Positions 26,501 through 33,665 are shown, counted from the stretch's first letter. The stretch is DNA of 38,537 nucleotides from Chromatiales bacterium (ex Bugula neritina AB1) (GCA_001730015.1 MDLA01000076.1:1-38537); one strand, 5' to 3'. Numbers and translations are program-made. Notes: a model not told the origin generated them from the letters alone.

Positions 26501-27036
26501 AGAGGTGCAACGATGCCGGCCTCGCCGCGCGTAATCGCGTAAGCCTGGATCGGTGCGCGAATATTCTTAACCCGGTGCTCGCCCATATCGTGGATGTGAA
26601 AACCGGGTTTATTGGCAATTTGCCGATAGACATCAGCGGAAATACAAACGCCGCCGAGCGTGCAAATGCTCTCCAGGCGCGCGGCAATATTGACCCCGTC
26701 ACCGTGAATGTCCTCATCGTCGGCGATTATATCTCCCAGATTAATACCGATTCGGAATTGGAACGGCCGATCACCGGCGATATGGGTATTGCGCTCGCTC
26801 ATTTCAGTCTGCACCCCGACAGCACATTCGACCGCAGACAATACGGTGGGGAATTCGGCGAGAAAGCCGTCACCTGTGTGCTTGACGATGCGGCCATTAA
26901 ACTGCGCAATACGGGGATCAACCACCTCATTGCGCGCTGCACGCCAGGCTGTATAGGTAGCGCCCTCATCGGTATTCATGAGCAGCGAATAATTCGCTAC
27001 ATCAGCTGCCAGTATTGCTGCCAGTCGACGTTCCAT
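23509..27036 (-). CDS. Class III cyclase / ATPase / TPR / LuxR-HTH fusion regulator
   Basis: A 1175-residue multidomain protein. Residues 1-165 form a class III nucleotidyl cyclase domain with the metal aspartates Asp12 (ILAADVANYS) and Asp56 (KHTGDGFLAEF), Lys52, and the Asn116/Arg120 pair (GDGVNIAARLE), so it looks competent. About 210-480 is a STAND-type ATPase: VVGRERELE, Walker A RGEPGIGKS (241-249), Walker B VIMLDDLHWAD. About 600-1080 is a helical TPR-like repeat region. The C-terminus (about 1112-1175) is a LuxR helix-turn-helix (LTHRELEVLNLIAQGKSN, then LATVATHVRAILNKT). It would couple cNMP synthesis, ligand or ATP sensing and DNA binding in one chain. Probably co-transcribed with the DUF4242 gene (16 bases upstream) and nadE. 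Confidence 0.9.
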   Translation of the reverse strand: MERRLAAILAADVANYSLLMNTDEGATYTAWRAARNEVVDPRIAQFNGRIVKHTGDGFLAEFPTVLSAVECAVGVQTEMSERNTHIAGDRPFQFRIGINLGDIIADDEDIHGDGVNIAARLESICTLGGVCISADVYRQIANKPGFHIHDMGEHRVKNIRAPIQAYAITRGEAGIVAPLPEPVSTTQPELTEPSITDVLNAISTPAHSLTSQVVGRERELEILSEAYTQATRQNGNIVLIRGEPGIGKSCLSHWFCGQVQSADTQIVFGQCHETLGSPPFWPWLQVLKALHGSGEFGTSTSANIFESLTAGQSAQTGKTVSTFSGDTGSEQFLLFNRITNLLAEYATQRCLVIMLDDLHWADRSSLLLLSHLCRKLSDHSILVIGTYRDREITRKHPLFEQLGIISRESKLQRISLRGLSPQAVSSLLRSDVDHVLPDELLKRLYEKTEGNPLFVTEVAGLLQQELPRFAEGQLALEIPDGIQEAIGRRLNLLSNDCTDLLSLASVVGRRFSLRILSALRPEDNKMHTLQLLEEATGRDILRESDDKVGEFHFSHVLIRDMIYEELSLTKKLLWHSQVADVLVNLQTQGSPQSLGEIARHYYQALQNDQGDKALDYALRAGEHAYRLAAFDEALAYYELALDVVNTDNKGAETDKTQILLGIANCLHATGAGHRDTFRALDRCLAEAREHQHHNIFAEAACRKIYQVRDPKLVQDALTTIEEALNHIDPNDLVIHATTIAHRAMALSYSSRRREAEQDANMAVELATKSGDQHSHCNALCMALLVLRGRPEKLSERIRIGEQALQIALAAGDTFLGMDPLEWLILTYQELGDIDRARHLVTLLHESARETHRFKPHYFAKSASACLELFSGNWQLAETLIEEAIDLGSGALDGGADGVYGTQMFLLNRELGRLPMIQSALKQMVSEHTPMWKPGLLATYTDLGLLDETRTLFDELNGSDITDDELLLTRLVYLSEACVAIDESDKAARLFQRLLPYSGQMVSHPTAVCFGPADLYLGMLASLMNKLDDAEELLKRAAVLSRQAGVNMWQPHIAYRHAQVLKRHNYRGGKPAFRKLLEESHSTASALGMVNLIGKIKQLESDTSGETRDNLHGLTHRELEVLNLIAQGKSNKLIAADLNRSLATVATHVRAILNKTHTANRTEAAAFAIENELCDP

Positions 27037-27052
27037 TGTGATGTTGTCCCAA

Positions 27053-27316
27053 CTACACGGCCGGTGCTGTCATTGGCCCGACCGGCGTATCGACAGGCAC
27101 TACCGTGTCTGCAGGCACACCGCTCAGGCGGGCGGCTTCAAGCACGGCATCTGCGTTGGGCGCTTCATAGAGGCAATAGGTTTTCTTTTTATCCAGCGAT
27201 AAAAACGAGTACAGCCACTTGACTCCGACAGACTCATTGGCGGTGAGAATAACTTCGTTGTTCGGGTCGAGCGCGATCTCTTCAGCAAAGTTGCGTTCAA
27301 TCATAAACATGGGCAT
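27053..27316 (-). CDS. DUF4242 family small protein
   Basis: An 87-residue protein starting MPMFMIERNFAEE at 27316, where a perfect AAGGAGG ribosome site lies 8 bases upstream. A longer in-frame start at 27385 would use sequence from repeat element B and is rejected. The DUF4242 pattern is visible: MFMIERNF, VKWLYSFLSLDKKKTYCLYEAP and an alpha-helix with AARLSGVP. A Streptomyces member has been described as nickel-binding, but whether this one binds metal is unknown. It sits 16 bases upstream of the cyclase regulator, and the strong ribosome site suggests high expression relative to the large gene. Confidence 0.85.
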   Translation of the reverse strand: MPMFMIERNFAEEIALDPNNEVILTANESVGVKWLYSFLSLDKKKTYCLYEAPNADAVLEAARLSGVPADTVVPVDTPVGPMTAPAV

Positions 27317-27378
27317 GTGGGTAACCTCCTTATAACCATTCAGGTAGTGGAACCACTGTTTCCGACAGTGAGTTTTAG

Positions 27379-27552
27379 CCCGCATTATTAATGGGGCGGC
27401 GAGGATATCGCGTAGACCTTAGTTATTCACGGCAAGGGTATTCACAGTGGATTTTCTTCTTGCGCCGAATACTTACTGATATTTGCAAGAGAAAAATTCT
27501 CTGTGGAATCAAAGGTCTGGTGAGATTCCGTCAATCCCGTGAATAATGCGCC
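27379..27552 (-). mobile_element. MITE-like repeat, family B, copy 2
   Basis: 174 bp, the reverse complement of copy 1 with scattered mismatches. TTAG flanks both sides (27375-27378 and 27553-27556), consistent with a 4-bp target duplication. The upstream minus-strand gene reads into this element, which supplies its last 14 residues and its stop codon at 27509. Confidence 0.85.
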
Positions 27553-28213
27553 TTAGATATCCACTGGTAATCATATCATCGACTGCTGGCTGGTCGGGTG
27601 ACAGTTCATGGTGTAACAGGGTTATATGTTTGTTCGCCACGAAAACAGCATCCAAAGTGATATCGCTTCCGTTTCCGAGCAGCAGTCCCGGAGCGTCGCG
27701 GGTGACGAAGGCATACACGATACCGTCTGACCAGACACCGCTGATCGCCAGCCACGACCACGCCAATGGTGTTACACGTGTCTGTCCGCTAAAGCAATAG
27801 CCTCCGTCGGCAATGTCAATCTTGCAGGCTGGAATGTAGCTTCTGTCGGTGTTTGTTGTATCAGCGCATTCGCTGACGAAAAAAGCACCGTCGCAGGCCT
27901 CTCGCAATAGCCATTCAAGTGACACGTTGTCGCTTTTCCACAGTTCACCCGCAACACCCGTCCAGCCGATGTGCGCGCCGATTGCTCTCGCCAGAGTTGG
28001 CGAATGTTCTGCCAGCGAGTGCAATTGCTGCCGGACTTCTGTATACGACAAACCTAGCCCCCCTAGGTCCTCTGGCACGGCTTGAACCAGAAACCCAGAT
28101 TGCTGCAGAACGTCGAAATCGTGTGTCGAGATTTCTGCGCCATTGGCGGAACCTTTTTGTAGTGCATCAAGCTGTGCCTGTGAGAGGATCGATTCGGTGA
28201 TATATGTTGACAT
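27509..28213 (-). CDS. Shortened acyl-CoA dehydrogenase-like protein
   Basis: A 234-residue protein from the ATG at 28213, with GGAGA 9 bases upstream. It matches only the N-terminal helical and middle beta domains of acyl-CoA dehydrogenases: QAVPEDLGGLGLSYTEVRQQL near the N-terminus, FFVSECADTTN and ITLDAVFVANKH in the beta domain. The C-terminal four-helix domain, about 150 residues needed for flavin and tetramer contacts, is missing. The last residues (RIIHGIDGISPDL) are encoded by repeat element B. Removing the element in silico gives only another short tail (KLTVGNSGSTT, then stop), so the domain was already absent before the insertion. Probably non-enzymatic or a decayed paralogue of its full-length neighbour. 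Confidence 0.7.
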   Translation of the reverse strand: MSTYITESILSQAQLDALQKGSANGAEISTHDFDVLQQSGFLVQAVPEDLGGLGLSYTEVRQQLHSLAEHSPTLARAIGAHIGWTGVAGELWKSDNVSLEWLLREACDGAFFVSECADTTNTDRSYIPACKIDIADGGYCFSGQTRVTPLAWSWLAISGVWSDGIVYAFVTRDAPGLLLGNGSDITLDAVFVANKHITLLHHELSPDQPAVDDMITSGYLRRIIHGIDGISPDL

Positions 28214-28230
28214 TGCGTTTCTCCAGGTTG

Positions 28231-28420
28231 ACCCTGGTGTTGCATAAAATTTCGAGTCCAGAAGCCTATAGAGCTGCATAAAAGACGCTGCACGGAGTTT
28301 TTACTGGATTGAGCCTGGCCACTCTAGGTGATATTCAGGAAAAGCGAGTACAGTGTCTTAGATGCTGCTATAGAAGCAGCGTAGCGGTTCCGGGCCGGAA
28401 TTTCATGCAACCCCCAGGGT
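28231..28420 (+). mobile_element. MITE-like repeat, family A, copy 2
   Basis: 190 bp, collinear with copy 1 at 10852 and the same length. Its ends are ACCCTGGTGTTGCATAAAAT and the imperfect inverse ATTTCATGCAACCCCCAGGG. TG flanks both sides. It separates the two acyl-CoA-dehydrogenase-like genes and lies 17 bases upstream of the shorter one's start codon, so it could carry or disrupt that gene's promoter. Confidence 0.85.
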
Positions 28421-28433
28421 TGAGTTAGCGCTG

Positions 28434-29555
28434 TTAGTACGGCGGCTGCGCCATCGCCACACGGCCGCTGAACGACGTCTGACGTCGATGTGGCAGAGGA
28501 TGGAAGTGTGATGCCCGGACATCTCGCGTAATGCGCTCCAGAGGGTGACCTTTAAAAAACGCAGCGCCGCCCACTATTTCTGTGGCAAGTTCTACGCTCT
28601 GTTTAATTGCCTCTGTGGCGAGTGTTTTGCGTGACAAAATCGCACTGGTGTTTTCGTCGTCGGGGGAAAATCCGTGGTTGTTGTTGCGTTGAATCATGTC
28701 GTCAACCGCCAGCGTTGCAGCAGTGTGCTGATTGATCAACTCACCCAATGGTACGGCTAGATGCTTGGGCATTTTACCGGCCGCCTCGCGTGCCTGTATT
28801 AAGGCGGCGTCGGCCAGCCCTAGATATGCAGACATAATCAACGGCATGGCAGTGGGCAAAATAGCATTGAACGCGGGATGCCAGCCAGCCGGCCGACGCA
28901 GTACCACCGCAGCGTCTGGCACTAGAACGTTTTCCAGGCTGATATCGTTAGAGCCGGTGGCACGCATGCCAATGGTGTTCCAGTTGTCGTGGTGGCTGAT
29001 ACCCTCGCTAGCCATGGGTATAGCAAAGTGAATCACTTCTGTACTCTGCTGGCCGGTGACAACAGCGCTGGTTACGAGTACTTGCGCACCAGGGCTGCCA
29101 CTGACGAAGTGTTTTCTAGCATTAATTCGAAAACCGCCATCTACAGCTTCAGCGCTACCAGAGGAGTTCAGCCAATCATTGGCACCGGTTCCTGCGATAA
29201 TCAGCTCGCCACCTGCTATTTTTTTCAGGCTGGCGGTTGCTTTCTCGTCGCCACGTTTGTATTTGAAAACATTCAGCGCTACCGGGTGGCAGTGCATGGC
29301 GTAGGCAAGCGCGGTTGAGCCGCAATACTGTGCCAGGGTGCGTGTAATAGAGCAGGTTTCACTGTAGCTGGCGCCGCCGCCGCCAAGTTCTGATGGTATT
29401 ACCGCAGAGAACAGATGGGCATCTTTCATCTCGGTGTAGTTTTGAGCAACAAACGCGTTGTCTGCATCGTGCTCGGCCGCGCGGGCGGCGAATTTTTTGC
29501 CTAGTTGCGTGGCGGTTTCTGTCCAGTCAATTGCTTCTAGAGTTGCTGTGCTCAC
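28434..29555 (-). CDS. Acyl-CoA dehydrogenase-like flavoprotein
   Basis: A 373-residue flavoprotein of the acyl-CoA dehydrogenase superfamily, with all three domains present. The N-terminal helical domain includes SAVIPSELGGGGASYSETCSI. The beta domain includes GFRINARKHFVSGSPGAQVLV and the typical GMRATGSNDISLENVLVP. The C-terminal helical domain includes ATEIVGGAAFFKGHPLERITRDVRA, split here. The GTG start has AAGGA 8 bases upstream. The late GGAAF...R.TRDVRA pattern with H.LP.RRQ resembles the monooxygenase-like (DszC/HpaH-type) branch, so the substrate need not be an acyl-CoA. It lies 95 bases downstream of the FAD oxidoreductase gene. Confidence 0.85.
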   Translation of the reverse strand: MSTATLEAIDWTETATQLGKKFAARAAEHDADNAFVAQNYTEMKDAHLFSAVIPSELGGGGASYSETCSITRTLAQYCGSTALAYAMHCHPVALNVFKYKRGDEKATASLKKIAGGELIIAGTGANDWLNSSGSAEAVDGGFRINARKHFVSGSPGAQVLVTSAVVTGQQSTEVIHFAIPMASEGISHHDNWNTIGMRATGSNDISLENVLVPDAAVVLRRPAGWHPAFNAILPTAMPLIMSAYLGLADAALIQAREAAGKMPKHLAVPLGELINQHTAATLAVDDMIQRNNNHGFSPDDENTSAILSRKTLATEAIKQSVELATEIVGGAAFFKGHPLERITRDVRASHFHPLPHRRQTSFSGRVAMAQPPY

Positions 29556-29650
29556 AAGTTTCGTCCTTTAGTGTGAATGAATGTCCGACCGGGTGGTTGG
29601 CTTCGGTGATAGCTTTTCGCAGGTGCATTTCAATGGTTTAATGCGTTGTT

Positions 29651-31066
29651 TTATTTCAATGGGCTGATATTCTGGTTGACTCGAAACAGATTGTCTGGAT
29701 CGTACTCGCTCTTGATTTTACTCAGCCGTTCGAAGTTACTGCCATAGGCATTTCCCACTCTGGCAGTTTCGTCGTCGGCCATAAAATTCACATATACGCC
29801 CCCGTTGGCGTAAGGCTCTGTGTCGCTGAAAAATTCGCGTGCCCATTTAATGCAACGTTCATCATCATTGGCATCCTGCCACCGGGTGTGCACATTGAGC
29901 ACAAACTCGGTATCGCGGTGTGGATACGCTGTGGCATCGCTATCTATACGATTGCTTTGTCCACCCATCTGCGCGATAAAAATCTCGCACTCGGGGCCGG
30001 GCAGCCTGCCAGCGTAGTCGCGGATAACGGCCAGGGCCTCGGTGTTTAGGCTGGAAAAATCATGTGATTTCCAGTAATTTCGCGCACCGGATTCCAGCAG
30101 TGGATCGAAAGCGGTTTGCCAGCCACAAAATGGGTGTGGCCCGATTACATCCGCGATCGGTGTGCCCAATGAACGCAATGGCGCCAATGCACGTTCTCCT
30201 TCGGCCATATCTCCGACATAGCAGGCGGCAAACACCAGGACATCCTTACCGTGCCAGTCCTCTGCTAGAAACGGAAGTGGAGGCGCTTTACGCAATACCA
30301 CCCAAACGGACAATTCATCTGGTGCTTGCTTAGCTATATTGAGATATTGATCGAGCAGGGCCTCAGAATTTTCAGCTGGATGAACAACCAGCCCGGACAG
30401 TACCTCAGTGCCAATTGCGTGCAGTCTGAATTCGAATTGAGTAACGACACCGAAGTTACCGCCACCCCCTCGAATCGCCCAGAACAGGTCGGCATTTTCG
30501 TTCACACTGGCATGGCGTAGCTGACCATCGGCTGTGACTATATCGACGCTCATCAAATTGTCGACCGTCAGGCCGTATTTACGAGATAGCCAGCCAAAGC
30601 CACCGCCAAGTGTCAGCCCTGCAACGCCAGTAGTAGAATTAATACCCAGCGGCGTAGCGAGTCCATGCGCTTGAGTTTCCTTGTCGACATCGCTGAGTAA
30701 TGCGCCCGGTTCGACCTGCACTGTGTGCGCTTTCGGATCGACGCGCACTGAGGTCATTAGACTTAAATCGATCATTAAACCACCGTCGCAGCTGGCTTTG
30801 CCTGCAATGTTATGACCGCCACCACGAACGGCCAGCAGCACGTTATTATCGCGGGCAAATTTGACAGCGTGCATGACATCTGCCGCGCCTTTGCAGCGCA
30901 CGATCAGACCGGGTTTACGGTCTATCATTGCATTCCACAGCATGCGGGTGTTGTTATAGTCATCATCAGTTGGCAGGCAAAGGCTGCCACGTAGCGATTG
31001 ACCCAGTACCTCGGTATCGAGTTGAATGGTATTGCCGTTGTGTGTAATCAGGTTTACCTGAGACAT
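29651..31066 (-). CDS. FAD-binding oxidoreductase, berberine-bridge enzyme type
   Basis: A 471-residue VAO/BBE-family flavoprotein. The FAD-binding domain contains RGGGHNIAGK, where His85 is the likely 8-alpha covalent FAD attachment site, and TTGVAGLTLGGGFGWLSRKYGLTVDNL (broken here into two blocks). The cysteine used for second covalent attachment in plant BBEs is not evident, so single attachment is expected. The C-terminal BBE motif reads NAYGSNFERLSKIKSEYDPDNLFRVNQNI, again in two parts. An AAAAGGAG site precedes the ATG. Family members oxidise sugars, alkaloids or hydroxynicotine. The substrate here is unknown. First gene of the minus-strand run with the two acyl-CoA-dehydrogenase-like genes. 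Confidence 0.88.
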   Translation of the reverse strand: MSQVNLITHNGNTIQLDTEVLGQSLRGSLCLPTDDDYNNTRMLWNAMIDRKPGLIVRCKGAADVMHAVKFARDNNVLLAVRGGGHNIAGKASCDGGLMIDLSLMTSVRVDPKAHTVQVEPGALLSDVDKETQAHGLATPLGINSTTGVAGLTLGGGFGWLSRKYGLTVDNLMSVDIVTADGQLRHASVNENADLFWAIRGGGGNFGVVTQFEFRLHAIGTEVLSGLVVHPAENSEALLDQYLNIAKQAPDELSVWVVLRKAPPLPFLAEDWHGKDVLVFAACYVGDMAEGERALAPLRSLGTPIADVIGPHPFCGWQTAFDPLLESGARNYWKSHDFSSLNTEALAVIRDYAGRLPGPECEIFIAQMGGQSNRIDSDATAYPHRDTEFVLNVHTRWQDANDDERCIKWAREFFSDTEPYANGGVYVNFMADDETARVGNAYGSNFERLSKIKSEYDPDNLFRVNQNISPLK

Positions 31067-31181
31067 GGTTAGCTCCTTTTGCGTCTTAGAAGCTGCGCGG
31101 GCCTGAACAGGCCGTTGCAGCTGGACTTAGAATAGGTTTGAGCTAACTTTGGCGGTATCGTCAATTATGATGATTTTTAAT

Positions 31182-31196
31182 TCATCAAATTGATGA
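31182..31196. promoter_or_regulatory. Palindromic operator candidate before the FAD oxidoreductase
   Basis: TCATCAA-A-TTGATGA is a perfect 7-bp inverted repeat with a one-base centre, 116 bases upstream of the FAD oxidoreductase start. It lies in an AT-rich stretch suitable for a promoter. The binding regulator is not known. Confidence 0.45.
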
Positions 31197-31331
31197 GGTG
31201 GATGACTAAGTTGAGTAAGCTGGAATTAATCAGCCAGCAAAAAGGGAGGGGTTCAACCTGGAATTTCAGTTGATTGATAACATCTTTTTTGATGCCTGAT
31301 ACCACCCCTGCATTTTTTGGGAGGTTCGCTA

Positions 31332-31730
31332 CTATCGGGGTGGCTCAAGATAATCGCCAATCAGCCCGCTGATATTGCACTGTTTCACACAGCGGCACTG
31401 ACACGATTCCATCTCCGCAAGAACAAGATCGATCTTGTTCAATTTTTCAATCTGAAGTCTCAGTGTCTTTCTATGGTGCGTTGCTAATTCAACCAGTTGC
31501 TCTGCATAGTCAGTTACGGATGAATCGTTATTTACCAGTTGCGCGATCTCTTTCAGGGAGAAACCAACAGACTGAGCATCGCGGACAAAGCTGATGATTT
31601 TTATATCATGCCCGGAGAATGAGCGGTTACCGCCAACCATGGTCGGTTTGGGTATGATTTTTTTCTTTTCGTAATACCGTATGGTTGAGACGGGTACTCC
31701 CAGAAACTTTGAAACCTCCGATATTTTCAT
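31332..31730 (-). CDS. MerR-family metal-responsive regulator
   Basis: A 132-residue MerR regulator. The N-terminal winged helix reads MKISEVSKFLGVPVSTIRYYEKKKIIPKP (two blocks here), followed by the RSFSGHDIKIISFVRDAQSVGFSLKEI helix region and a long dimerisation helix. The C-terminus has a dense cysteine cluster, Cys110, 112, 114 and 118 (CQCRCVKQC), indicating a soft-metal sensor. It lacks the extra Cys that MerR/ZntR carry at the start of the dimerisation helix, so its metal cannot be assigned. Its start overlaps the stop of the upstream membrane protein gene (ATGA), so both are in one operon controlled from 32148-32178. Confidence 0.85.
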   Translation of the reverse strand: MKISEVSKFLGVPVSTIRYYEKKKIIPKPTMVGGNRSFSGHDIKIISFVRDAQSVGFSLKEIAQLVNNDSSVTDYAEQLVELATHHRKTLRLQIEKLNKIDLVLAEMESCQCRCVKQCNISGLIGDYLEPPR

Positions 31731-32122
31731 GCAACCCCTTTCTTTGCTGAATGGCGAAGTTTTCGTCGAATGAACACAAACGCAGCGGCAGTGACAACCG
31801 CGATACCCATAAGAAATCCGGCTTTACTGCTCAGGTACGCGGCAGTCGAAGTACCCACCAAGCCCGTAAACAATAGCAGGTAGGGCAGTGCACAGCATAA
31901 CATGCACAGGGTTATCACTCCGGTAACCGGGCCGAGAATCTTTGACCATCCGGAGCTTTCCCCGGACGTACTGGCGGCTTCGGGGCCCTTTTGCGTGTTT
32001 GCCCCGGCACTTAAGTGGCTGAGTGAGACTGCATTTTCTGTATTGTTCTCTGCCGGTTTATGGCTTTCCGATGGGTTCGAAAATGAATTCTGTATTTCTG
32101 CTGCTGCTTTTGAATTGTTCAT
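31727..32122 (-). CDS. Small MerT/MerF-like membrane protein
   Basis: A 131-residue protein with a hydrophilic Ser/Asn/Glu-rich N-terminus (1-58), two membrane segments (about 62-90 and 100-118) and a basic C-terminus. The first segment contains CMLCCALP with Cys73, Cys76 and Cys77, the kind of intramembrane cysteine pair used by MerT, MerF and MerC to pass Hg(II) inward. The unusually long disordered N-terminus distinguishes it from MerF (about 80 residues). Coupled to a MerR regulator, it is probably a metal transport or sequestration protein. No mercuric reductase or periplasmic MerP is present. GGAGAGA precedes the ATG. Confidence 0.6.
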   Translation of the reverse strand: MNNSKAAAEIQNSFSNPSESHKPAENNTENAVSLSHLSAGANTQKGPEAASTSGESSGWSKILGPVTGVITLCMLCCALPYLLLFTGLVGTSTAAYLSSKAGFLMGIAVVTAAAFVFIRRKLRHSAKKGVA

Positions 32123-32147
32123 AAACTCTCTCCAAAGATGTGCTTAA

Positions 32148-32178
32148 TGTATAAGCTATGAACCATGGTTCAGGTCAA
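32148..32178 (-). promoter_or_regulatory. MerR-type promoter with 19-bp spacer and operator
   Basis: On the minus strand TTGACC (-35; plus coordinates 32173-32178) and TATACA (-10; 32148-32153) are separated by exactly 19 bases. The over-long spacer contains the perfect 14-bp palindrome TGAACCATGGTTCA (32159-32172). Both are hallmarks of promoters activated by DNA distortion by MerR-family proteins. It drives the membrane protein and merR-like genes and lies 26 bases upstream of the first ATG. Confidence 0.88.
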
Positions 32179-32365
32179 GCGCTGGCATTGGAATTTAGTG
32201 CTGCCAGGGAATTTCGATACCTCTAACTGACAGTGCAATGTCGTCAGTTTGATAAGCGAATGGCTTGCGGTGCCAGCGAATCGGAGGTCTTGTCGCGGGG
32301 CTTGTAGTGGCAAGCAAGCTGTTGTTCAATTCTCTCAACGGTTTTAAACAGATTCTTTTATACGC

Positions 32366-33499
32366 ATGAACCGCTCTAAATCAGAAGTACAAATAGTACT
32401 CGATGCCTTACGGGCCAGTCGCCAGCAGAGCTACGACACCGCTCGACCGATGCCTGCTGCCTACTATCGTTCTGAAGAGTTCCTGCAACTGGAACTGGAG
32501 CAGCTGTTTCGTCGGCAATGGATTTGCCTGGCAAGACAAGAAGAAATAGGTAAGCCTGGTGACTTCGTCGTTCGTGATCTGGCTGGTGAATCGGTGTTGC
32601 TGGTGCGTCAGGATAATGGGTCCATTCATGCACTTTCTAACGTGTGCCTTCATCGAGGGACGCTGATCGCTGAAGGCAGCGGTAACACCCGGCGTTTCGT
32701 CTGCCCCTACCATGCATGGACATACAGCACAGCGGGTGAACTGCTGCGCATGCCGTTGGTTGAGCGAAGCGAGTGCCGAAATCTGCGATTGCCTGAATTT
32801 CGCTGTGAAATCTGGGGCGGGTTTGTCTACGTTAACCTCGATCAGAATGCGGCCAGTCTGTCGCCTCAGCTGGAAGGTCTGAGCGCACTGACTCGCAATT
32901 ATCATATGGAGGAAATGACGCTTAGCTACAGTGCAGAACAGGTGTGGCCAGTTAACTGGAAGTGTCTGGCCGAGAATTTTATGGAGGGCTACCATCTGTC
33001 TCACGTGCACCAGGAAACTCTGCATCCGGTAACACCAACGCACCTGTGCGAGCACTTCGCACCAGGCCTGGCTTATCTAGGCTATAACTCGCGTTACCCC
33101 GCTACTTATGTACAACGCGGCAAAGGCCACCATGATCTTAGCGATGCTGAAAAGCAGGTGTCGCCTATGTTTGCTGTAATGCCTGCGCATGTTGCCGGTG
33201 TAGCAGCCCATGCCACGTCGTATTTATTGCTGCAACCACAGGGAGTAGATGCAGTTCGCGCGCAGCTTGGCGTGGCAGTGTATGACGATTCGATCAGCGA
33301 GCAGAAAAAGGAAGAAATTGGTATGTTCTTCGAGAAAGTGATGAATGAAGATAAAGAACAGATGACTCGCCTCTATACCGGGCTGGCCTCACGCTTCTAT
33401 GAACCGCGGGTGCTGGCATCTGCCCCGCACGAGGGAACTGTACTCGATTTTTATCATTATATGGATCGGGTGTTCAATGTTGAAACCTTCGACAGCTAG
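32366..33499 (+). CDS. Second Rieske oxygenase, GbcA-like
   Basis: A 377-residue oxygenase component. The Rieske cluster ligands are Cys94-x-His96 and Cys113-x2-His116 (CLH...CPYH). The mononuclear site is ENFMEGYHLSHVH with His210 and His215, and Glu207 at the bridging position. As in the first Rieske protein, Glu replaces the Asp typical of aromatic-ring dioxygenases. This points to N-methyl or quaternary ammonium substrates such as glycine betaine or proline betaine. It differs clearly from the protein at 9517, so it is not a recent duplicate. No reductase gene adjoins it. It is 237 bases upstream of the mtkA-mtkB-ppc operon on the same strand, a placement that suggests supply of C1 units to the serine cycle. 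Confidence 0.85.
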   Translation: MNRSKSEVQIVLDALRASRQQSYDTARPMPAAYYRSEEFLQLELEQLFRRQWICLARQEEIGKPGDFVVRDLAGESVLLVRQDNGSIHALSNVCLHRGTLIAEGSGNTRRFVCPYHAWTYSTAGELLRMPLVERSECRNLRLPEFRCEIWGGFVYVNLDQNAASLSPQLEGLSALTRNYHMEEMTLSYSAEQVWPVNWKCLAENFMEGYHLSHVHQETLHPVTPTHLCEHFAPGLAYLGYNSRYPATYVQRGKGHHDLSDAEKQVSPMFAVMPAHVAGVAAHATSYLLLQPQGVDAVRAQLGVAVYDDSISEQKKEEIGMFFEKVMNEDKEQMTRLYTGLASRFYEPRVLASAPHEGTVLDFYHYMDRVFNVETFDS

Positions 33500-33621
33500 C
33501 CGCGTCTGTGCTAGTTCAGTAAAGTCTGATCGGTGTTACCTGCATCACAAGTGAGATCTGCGGTGACAGTGTAGGCTGGATAAGCGTGCGCATCCAAACA
33601 TTCTGCGTATTTCAAACTAAA

Positions 33622-33665
33622 AGGATGGGGTAAATACCATCCTACAGATAGTCAAAAGACTGTAG
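33622..33665 (+). promoter_or_regulatory. Paired hairpins upstream of the mtk operon
   Basis: AGGATGG (33622-33628) pairs with CCATCCT (33637-33643). Immediately after, CTACAG (33642-33647) pairs with CTGTAG (33660-33665), with the inner AGTC-AAAA-GACT as an alternative stem. The two stems share two bases, so they compete. They lie 72-115 bases before the mtkA start. This could be an operator, a leader structure, or a 3' end signal for the Rieske gene; no T-run follows. Confidence 0.4.

Noticed and set aside
27317..27385. Longer start for the DUF4242 protein
   Set aside because: It begins at the edge of repeat element B, and the AAGGAGG site points to the ATG at 27316.
28214..28279. Upstream in-frame extension of the shortened acyl-CoA dehydrogenase
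   Set aside because: Much of the added sequence is encoded by repeat element A, and a good ribosome site precedes the ATG at 28213.
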